A stretch of DNA of 64,000 bases from Gonatopus flavifemur (Eukaryota > Arthropoda > Insecta > Hymenoptera > Dryinidae), in the NCBI GenBank assembly GCA_018340375.1, contig JAFFJZ010000020.1, positions 744,001 through 808,000 of the forward strand. Reading direction: 5' to 3'. Below are positions 53,816 through 64,000 of the stretch, in pieces. A program made the position numbers and the translations under genes. The number at the start of each line of letters is the position of its first letter. The stretch's first letter is position 1. Under the pieces are notes generated by a model. That model worked only from the letters and a program-made list of their open reading frames with translations. It was not told the DNA's origin and did not search any database.

Positions 53816-54180
53816 GGATCCATGAAATGTTCAAAATGTATTCAAAGTGGTTCATGATCATTAAAAAGCAATGTTGTATCAAATATCCAAACCATTTAAT
53901 ATTCATGATATTTGAGAATTGAATCATTCCAAAACCAAGATAAGTAAAGATAAAAATGATGGTTCGTAAGAACACAAATATAATCCAGCTTGAATGGAAC
54001 AACTGAAAAGATGGAACTTCGAGAGAAAACATTCAGAATGAATTGTCACATCCAGTCACATCAGTCAAGTTGACTTGTAGTTGTTCTGTAGCAATTTCTA
54101 TAATCAGAATATTGTATCTGCACAATTTTCGTTGAGTTGATCCTAAACAGTCTCTCTAATCATTCGTCAATTGGTCAGTG

Positions 54181-54440
54181 GAATGCACCCGATGCAAAGA
54201 TTTGTGATATATCCACTGCGCTCCTATCTTTTCTGCATTTTCCTTCAACGCTACCTAATGATCATGGTAGGATTCAACGTACAGATGTATGGTACATCTG
54301 CATCCTTTTTGCTTTTTCTTCATCCACCTATGATTCTGTTGGAAGAATCTGATAGTGGTAATATTCAATGCAAGGGCTTGTATATCCGCTGCACTTCTGC
54401 CTTTTCTTCATTTTCCTATGACGCTGCCTAATGACTTGAA
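54181..54440 (+). repeat. Dispersed repeat, two tandem-like halves
   Basis: GATATATCCACTGCGCTCCT (54208) and GTATATCCGCTGCACTTCTG (54379) start two similar halves. The first matches the complement of 11130-11210. No gene. Confidence 0.65.
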
Positions 54441-54459
54441 CATTGTAGTACGTAACATA

Positions 54460-54945
54460 CCCAGACAGCACCACCAGTTCGTGAAGAATTCTTGAAGGAA
54501 ACATTTTGAACACCACAATTTTTGAAAGAATTCTGAAAGAACACCCCCAATCGTCATAAAGAATTCAACGAGACTCCTGAATGTACACCTGTTATGCGAC
54601 TGAGAATGAGAACATATGGAAGTTCAAAAAGAACACCTAATCCATCAAGGAGAATTCATAATAAGTACAATGCTGAATACATTTTGAACATGAATGAGTT
54701 CAAATTTGAATAGGGTATGATTCGAGTTTTGGATACATTTTGAGCACAAATCCCTGATGACAAAACCCGATAGAAAACGATAGAAAAGTTTTCTATTGTT
54801 TTGAATATGGACTTTGAATCGTAGTTGTATGAGATTTTATCCTGGATTCCCGATAGAGATTCTATGTCATCCTTTCGTGATTTTTTCATCTCAGTACCAT
54901 CGTTTTTTATCTTCGATTCCATATACGGACTCTATCAATTCCTTT
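54460..54945. repeat. CCCAGACAGCAC half-element and spacer
   Basis: CCCAGACAGCACCACCAGTT at 54460 resembles the termini of the CCCAGNNAGCAC elements, but no right end was found. The rest is AT-rich with AAAGAATTC words. Confidence 0.45.
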
Positions 54946-54949
54946 CTTC

Positions 54950-55180
54950 ATCTCCGAGATGTATGGCTATCGTTTCTTATGTAATATTTCGGATACCATT
55001 TCAATCATATCTTTTCGTGGTTTTCATCGTGATTTACTATCGTTTCGTATGTAAGATTTTGGATAAATTTTCGGTCGTATTTTTTCGAAGAATTCCCTGA
55101 TGTATCGCTATCGTTTCCTATGTGAAATTTCGGATGAAATTCTTACCATATCTTTTCGTGGAATTTCACCAAATTTACTT
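54950..55180. repeat. Three tandem copies, about 71-bp unit
   Basis: CTATCGTTTCKTATGTAAKAT recurs at about 54967, 55037 and 55108, each followed by TTYGGATRNNATTT and TTTTCGTGG. Confidence 0.75.
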
Positions 55181-55249
55181 TTATTGATTTATTCAAAGAT
55201 GATAAGAAAAATAACACCAAACTTCGCTTCACTATGTGTTGGTAGAAAG

Positions 55250-55400
55250 GCAATATGACATACATTAATCATTAGTGTCTGGAATAACTTTGTTGGCGAT
55301 GGTGAAAAGTTTGTAACCTAACGGGGAACCGAACCTGCTCTACCTACCTACCTAACCTACCGAAATCTGACACCTTGCCAACGTAGCTATTCCGCACTTT
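55250..55400 (-). repeat. tRNA-derived SINE with GGTA repeat, minus strand
   Basis: On the minus strand, box A TAGCTACGTTGG (complement of 55378-55389) and box B GGTTCGGTTCC (complement of 55325-55335), with CGGTAGGTTAGGTAGGTAGG between them. Same plan as the SINE at 51478 and the expanded one at 58600. Confidence 0.65.
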
Positions 55401-56215
55401 GAAATTCAGAGCTTATTTGATCAAGACATTTGCTAGTAAACAGTTCCACCAGTCCCTTGGCGGTTGTACCATGAAAGTTGACCCGTTACATTTAAACTAC
55501 ACATTCTTCGTACTTTGACATATCGGAATCATCGCGCTGGAAAATTGTCAAAATTCATTTCCGTAAAATATAAGTGATAAAATTGACAGTGCTTAGAAAA
55601 GTGATTTCGATAAACATAACATAAAGACATAACCCTACTTTTGGAATTGGTTTTTGTTTTGTATCTAATAAAACATAAAATTCTTCATAACAGTGATAAA
55701 TTAATGTGATTTTTGTGATAAGATTATATTTCGGTTTGAATTGATTATTTTGCGCTTTCCACTGAAAAATTATTCACATTATGTTATGTGTAAGAAGTGA
55801 ACTAGAAAATATTACAAGCTATGAATGTATCATCATGATTCTTCAAGTGTCCCTGTTTTTCATCAAAACCAAATCCCGAAGGAAACTGTTGTGAAATCAT
55901 GTTTATGGTATGTAAGAGTCACATAGATCTATTTCATTTAGATTAATCAAAGGAAAGAGCAGTCACGGTTTTTTGTAATGCTTCAAAGTGAAGTTCATGT
56001 ATCATTGGCATTCATTATTATTTTGCTCACATATATGTGAGCTTCTGATTAAGTTACCCTAACCACTTAAAGTGAAGTGAAGGGTTTTTTAATAAGTGAC
56101 GTGAAATGACTTCCTCACTCAAACAATGTGCATAATATAGAATGAACTGTAAGTTTGTTGGAATAAATTGTCTACGAATAAGTATGACTTGAATCGTTAA
56201 AGATATTATCTTACA
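55401..56215. other. Intergenic, nothing recognised
   Basis: AT-rich DNA without open frames or repeats that I can place. Confidence 0.5.
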
Positions 56216-56223
56216 CATATTTC

Positions 56224-56640
56224 GGAAGCGTAGTGAGTTTTCTTACTCTGATCAGAATGAACTACTGGCATGATGGATACTTAACTGTGATTCGCTTCTA
56301 AAGAGTATTTCTACATCACTTCATTGAACAATACATATATGTGGTTATAAATGGAGCCTAAGGGTTTTAGCAATAAAAAATCATCTGTCAAATTACAAGC
56401 ACAGGGAATTCCCTTCATTACCATAAATTAAATGCGACGTGAGAAATATTCAATTGATTTTCATTCTTACAAATTGACTGAATAATTTGTTCATATCTAA
56501 TTATTCATAAATACATGTATAGTTCAATGGAGTTATTTTCAAGTAATATTTGACAATCAATATCTCTTATAAGTATCTATCGTGCCAATGGTTCATGGTA
56601 GTCAGAGTAAAGAAAACTCACTGCGCTCCCAATATGTAAG
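56224..56640. mobile_element. TIR element containing one copy of a duplicated 330-bp segment
   Basis: GGAAGCGTAGTGAGTTTTCT with TACTCTG at the left, and CAGAGTAAAGAAAACTCACT with GCGCTCCC at the right, are inverted ends. The interior (56265-56600) recurs as a direct copy at 56838-57165 without these ends (ATGATGGATACTTRACTGTG, TATCTATCGTGCCAATRGTTCAT). Confidence 0.75.
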
Positions 56641-57159
56641 TCAATTTCTTTATCGACTGAAGTGTTGTGGATACCCACTTCTTATTCGCAAAGAATTCAT
56701 GTCAACCGAGTGGCTGGTCATTTCACTTCATACAGATTGTGGATCGAAGGAATAACATCACTTCATTCCACTTGATCACCTGAAAAATCATCAGAGGTTT
56801 ACAAAAGTGGTAGTGATAGTACATTCTTTCTGACAATTGGTATGATGGATACTTGACTGTGATTTGATTCCAAAAAATATTTGTACATAACTTCATTGAA
56901 TGATACATGTAGTTATAAATAGAGTTTGAGATTCTTACCGTTAGAAAGATCATCTCTCACATTACAAGCATAGGGAATTTCGTTCACTACCATACCTCAC
57001 ATGCAACAATATAAATATCCAATTGATTCTGATCCTTGCAAATGGACCTAATAATTCGTTCATATATAATTATTTATAACTACATGCATAGTTCAATGAA
57101 GTTATTTTTAAGTAATTTTGGACAATCTGTCCCTTATAAGTATCTATCGTGCCAATAGT

Positions 57160-57960
57160 TCATAGTAATTCACATGATTTGTGATAGAAAACAGGTATGT
57201 GGAATATCACATAAACTAAGATGAACTGTCTATCGTTCATTCCACATGAATCACGATTGCATAAATTTGTGATTGGCAATGATTAAACGTCCATCATAAG
57301 TTTCACATTACTTGTGATAGAAAACAGGTATGTGAAATATCACATAAACTACGATAGACTACATGGAGAAAAAGGAACAGTGATAATCACTGAGCGAATA
57401 GTAAAATATGGACAGACCAAGCTGTGCAATCATAAGAACTAACGGCTCAATCAAAATTACTATACGCTTGGTCAAACCAACAATACGTTCAGTTAAAATG
57501 ACAATGCGGTTGATTTTAGTGACCAAATGTTTGGTCCGTCCATATTTTACTATACCAGTTTTCTCCGTGTATCTATCATTCATTCCACATGCACCACGAC
57601 TGCTCAAGTTTGTGATTGGCAATGATTAAACGTCCATCATAAGTTTCACATTACTTGTGATAGCAAACAGATATGTGAAATATCACATGAACTACGATAG
57701 ACTGTCTATCGTTCATTCCACGTGCATCACGATTGCATAAATTCTTGATTGGCAACGATTAAACGTCCATCGTAAGCTTCACATTACTTGTGATAGAAAA
57801 TAGGTATGTGAAATATCACATAAACTACGATAGACTTCCCATCGTTCATTCCACCTCCAACACGATTGCTTAAGTTTGTGATCAACAACGATTGAATGTC
57901 TATCGTAAGTTTTACATTACATCCCATAGAAAACGGCTTTGTAAACATCATATAAGATAC
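57160..57960. repeat. 133-bp tandem array, about six units
   Basis: GATTGGCAAYGATTAAACGT recurs at 57271, 57614 and 57747 (57614-57271 equals 134 after subtracting the MITE), then degenerate at about 57880. Each unit contains TATGTGAAATATCACATRAA and the palindrome CGATAGACTGTCTATCG. Confidence 0.85.
57362..57569. repeat. TA-flanked MITE, CATGGAGAAAA/CTCCGTG ends
   Basis: CATGGAGAAAAAGGAACAGT at the left and TATACCAGTTTTCTCCGTG at the right; TA at 57360-57361 and 57570-57571. The interior contains TTGGTCAAACCAA and ACCAAATGTTTGGTCC words. Inserted at the centre of the array palindrome. Confidence 0.85.
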
Positions 57961-58069
57961 TATAAATTTCATATCGTTAATGTCATATAAGTCATGGGTA
58001 TGATCATAAAATACGATATGAAACGAAAAACTTCGTATCGTTTTCTAACGATTAAACCCAAGTATGATA

Positions 58070-58590
58070 CACGGAGAAAACTGGAATAGTGACGTTCACC
58101 ATTATCGTTTAGTGGAACCTTGTTTCGCTGAAAGCACTAAGCAATCAATTTATTCTACTAAATATAATTCAGTAAAGATTCGTGATTTCAACAAAACGGT
58201 GCAGTAGTCCATGTATGATCAATATTACGGATGATGTAGTTAGTTTGACTGACTCAATTGCCTTCACTATGCTGTTTAGTAATAATAACTATTTCATTCG
58301 CGCTCGAGCGGAGTGAACCGGAACGAGTCGAATATAACCGAATATACGAACTCTCCTCGCTTACCGACACTGTTTTGTTTATAAACGATTTTTTCTCTCA
58401 TGAATGTGTTAATGGCAGGAAAGGAGTTGATTATAACTCGTATATGGAATATGCCTATCATGATTCTCGTCTTGATAATCAACACTTCACAAAATCAATT
58501 TATTTAGAAAATCCAAAATTGTTTCAACAGTATCCTCTAATCATAAGTTCTCCAAACACTTATAAGAGATACGCAAAGCTAGGAAAATTA
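58070..58590. repeat. Left end of a CACGGAGAAAA-type element
   Basis: CACGGAGAAAACTGGAATAG next to TA (58068-58069) is the shared MITE terminus. Its right end may be the worn GGTCTGTCCATATTTCACTA near 62602-62620, which resembles the right end of 57362-57569. If so, the SINE and its repeat array lie inside this element. The 127-codon plus frame at 58258 shows no known motif. Confidence 0.5.
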
Positions 58591-58625
58591 TATGTTCAGT
58601 TTAGCTCAAGTGGTGTATACGCGTT

Positions 58626-58660
58626 AGGTGTAGGTAGGTAGGTAGGTAGGTAGGTAGGTA
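58626..58660 (+). repeat. (GGTA)n tract
   Basis: About eight GGTA units opening the composite array, mirrored by about three at 62187-62200. Confidence 0.95.
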
Positions 58661-58974
58661 GTGGGTGGGTGGGTGGAGTGGGTGGGTGGCAGTGGGTGGG
58701 TGGGTGGGTGGGTGGGTGGGTGGGTGGGTGGGTGGGTGGGTGGGTGGGTGGAGTGGGTGGGTGGGTGGGTGGGTGGGTGGAGTGGAGTGGGTGGGTGGGT
58801 GGGTGGTGGGTGGGTGGGTGGGTGGAGTGGAGTGGGTGGGTGGGTGGGTGGGTGGGTGGGTGGGTGGGTGGGTGGGTGGGTGGGTGGGTGGGTGGGTGGG
58901 TGGGTGGGTGGGTGGGTGGGTGGGTGGGTGGGTGGGTGGGTGGAGTGGAGTGGGTGGGTGGGTGGGGGTGGGTG
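58661..58974 (+). repeat. (GGGT)n tract
   Basis: About 314 bp of GGTG/GGGT units with GGAGT and GGTGG interruptions; the longest uninterrupted run is about 110 bp (58833-58943). Four or more consecutive GGGT units can form parallel G-quadruplexes. Confidence 0.95.
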
Positions 58975-62188
<3,214 letters not shown>

Positions 62189-62221
62189 TAGGTAGGTAGG
62201 ATGTTGAGGTTCGATTCCCGC

Positions 62222-62645
62222 TTTCAGCACCCTGAATGTCTTGTGCAATCGATGTTCGATGCTACAACTTCACGCTCACCTAAACAGTAATGAATGTCAA
62301 GCAATCAAAATTTTTGCTGCTTTGGGAAATCATTTCTAAAGACAACATTAACAACCTTCATAATATAACAAGAACTTTTTTATTGTTGAATCGAATTCAT
62401 ATTGTTGTTTAGTAAAAATTATCATGCCCATTCCGCGGAATAGATGATTTGTGTGGTGGAATTAATTATGCGACCATTCACTGTTTGGTACGAATAACAA
62501 TGCTTGGGTAATCGAATGAAATACAAGTTGAGTCAAATCAATTCGACTTGTTATGGTGACATGAACTGTATGTGCATTCGGTTTCTAATACTAAACATTT
62601 GGTCTGTCCATATTTCACTAAATCGTTAAGTCCGAGATACCATTG
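62222..62645. other. Spacer to the hAT, possibly right part of the 58070 element
   Basis: Includes AACATTTGGTCTGTCCATAT (62595), matching the MITE at 57362-57569. No gene. Confidence 0.45.
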
Positions 62646-62689
62646 GCAAGGGCGTATCCGGGATTTTTTTTGGGGGGTCCACGTTTGAT

Positions 62690-62749
62690 ATATACATATA
62701 TATATATATATATATTTATATGTGTATATGTGTATATATATATATATAG
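62690..62749. repeat. (TA)n-rich microsatellite
   Basis: TATATA runs with TATGTG interruptions just inside the hAT end. Confidence 0.9.
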
Positions 62750-63314
62750 GAAGAAAGAGAGAGCGTTTCATGAATCATTAATTCATATTATTATCACGAT
62801 TAGGAGAGTAACGAAACAAAGAATACAGAAGATCTGTTTATAAATACTTTGATACATTCATTAACTCATTAGAATGTCTCATATTTTAACAAATTTACAA
62901 AAACATAAGAAGGAACAGGTTTGTGATGAAGATAGAAAAGAGTTGGTTTGAAACCAATAGTATTACATTTTTAGAAGACTCCACAGTGTTAAAATATTTC
63001 ATACATGAGTACGAAAATCAATATCTCTTCTTTGAGATACAATTTATATTAATACTTTTAGTTCTTATGAATATTCAATTGATACAATCATTAATATTTT
63101 TGGGTCATTATATCAAGCATTAATGAATCTCCAACAGTATCTGAAAATTAGACATCAAATAAGGTAGCATAAAAGTTGATTCAAAGTTATATTATTGCAT
63201 TACTTGAATATGCCGAAGAGTTTAAATATTTGAAATCCAAAACATCTCATAAATCAATTTCACAGAATGGACATCTCATTTATAGGATACGATTTGTGTG
63301 AAGAATTTTAGGTG

Positions 63315-63998
63315 TTACAAAAGCAATAATCTCCGCGATTTTCGCGCCATTTCATCGAGCACCTGTTCTGGAGATATTGTTACTTTTCCATAATGAACCG
63401 AAAGTAAAGCAAGGGCAGTAAGTCGATCGGTTCCCATTTTATTTCTCAAAAAGTTTTTCACTCTCTTCATTGTTGAAAATGATCTTTCTGCACTGCACGT
63501 TGAAACTGGTATTGTTGCTAATACTCTTAAGAGATGATGAATCGTTGGAAAAAATGCTTGATCACAGTTATCAATTAAATCAGAAATACAATGTTCGCTC
63601 TTAGCGATACCAACTTCCTTTTCCCACTCCTGACACCAAATCAGACATTTTGCTTTCAACGCGGAAAAAGACGTTTCATTCTGAAAGTAAATTGTTAAAT
63701 TTTCCAACTTTTCCGAATATGTTGGCGATGAATGAGTTGGTTTGAAAATTTGAAATGCGGAGAAGATATCATTATTATTTTCAAATCTATTTCTCAGATG
63801 TGCGAGAAGGTCATCCATACAAGGAATAAAGATAGTTCTTCTGAAATATTCTTCTGCGTTTTCATGGGGATGATTGGCACGTTTAGTCTGTGCTTTTGTC
63901 ATTCTTGACAGTGTGATTTCATCATTGAATATCTGTTGATATTTATTGGATGCACCCTTGAATATAATTTTGAATTCTTCGTCAGCATTTTGTCTCAT
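63315..63998 (-). CDS. hAT transposase, P52rIPK-like, C-terminal 227 codons
   Basis: Cut-and-paste transposase of the hAT superfamily, of the type annotated in insects as '52 kDa repressor of the inhibitor of the protein kinase-like'. Visible: the C-terminal part of the catalytic region, with KRANHPHENAEEYFRRTIFI and MDDLLAHLRNRFENN, then the dimerisation domain LLRVLATIPVSTCSAERSFS, TMKRVKNFLRNKMGTDRLTA and LALLSVHYG. The frame is open to the window edge and ends at a normal stop (63315). The BED/THAP finger and first catalytic residues would lie beyond 64000. It looks intact as far as it goes. Confidence 0.85.
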   Translation of the reverse strand: MRQNADEEFKIIFKGASNKYQQIFNDEITLSRMTKAQTKRANHPHENAEEYFRRTIFIPCMDDLLAHLRNRFENNNDIFSAFQIFKPTHSSPTYSEKLENLTIYFQNETSFSALKAKCLIWCQEWEKEVGIAKSEHCISDLIDNCDQAFFPTIHHLLRVLATIPVSTCSAERSFSTMKRVKNFLRNKMGTDRLTALALLSVHYGKVTISPEQVLDEMARKSRRLLLL

Positions 63999-64000
63999 TT

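Larger units (their letters stand above)
62647..64000 (-). mobile_element. hAT element, one end, runs past the window
   Basis: CAAGGGCGTATCCGGGATTT at 62647 is a hAT-type terminus on the 3' side of the transposase gene. The other end and the target duplication are outside the window. Confidence 0.65.

Noticed and set aside
57160..57960. Regularly spaced repeats that could be taken for a CRISPR array (also 17910-18310, 23165-23985, 46420-47600)
   Set aside because: Units of 121-133 bp are repeated along their whole length without unique spacers, and the genome is eukaryotic; these are satellites.

Overview
The window reads as repeat-rich intergenic DNA from an arthropod, very probably an insect. 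Evidence: it is AT-rich, its recognisable coding remnants are insect-type transposon genes (mariner, Tc1/mariner DD41D-type, three hAT lineages, a Mutator-like element, a RAG1/Transib-like gene), and it holds dozens of short TA-flanked inverted-repeat elements, tRNA-derived SINEs and tandem arrays. I found no convincing host gene, rRNA or functional tRNA. I cannot name the order.

Layout. 0-10 kb: a SINE, a broken transposase, a 2.2-kb element whose inverted ends are built from 151-bp tandem units, and a degenerate transposon ORF. 10-15 kb: foldback and MITE-like elements plus a tandemly triplicated repeat. 15.26-24.74 kb: the centrepiece, one 9.5-kb element with long terminal inverted repeats, 121-bp satellite arrays just inside them facing inward, and an intron-containing, now broken gene whose motifs match the RAG1/Transib recombinase core. 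It was later invaded by a DD41D transposon, a mariner and a MITE; a second mariner sits just outside its right end. 26-31 kb: a 2.5-kb hAT with 8-bp target duplication and a 0.7-kb relative. 32.9-35.9 kb: a Mutator-like element with a 611-codon open transposase. 36-42 kb: a hAT derivative, a three-deep nest of palindromes, a third mariner and MITEs. 42-58 kb: a broken ORF of an unnamed invertebrate family, a 130-bp array, many palindromic elements and tandem repeats. 58.6-62.2 kb: a 3.6-kb (GGTA)(GGTG)(GGCA) tetranucleotide array lying between the A and B boxes of a tRNA-derived SINE. 62.6-64 kb: a P52rIPK-type hAT cut by the window end.

How the parts relate. Order of insertion can be read by nesting: the triplicated repeat is oldest here, the 9.5-kb element entered its third copy, then the other transposons entered that element. 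Several MITEs share one terminus but have unrelated interiors made of short words repeated in both orientations, and at least two sit at the exact centre of older palindromes. The RAG1-like element, the SINE-embedded repeat expansion and the word-repeat MITEs are the three things most worth following up.
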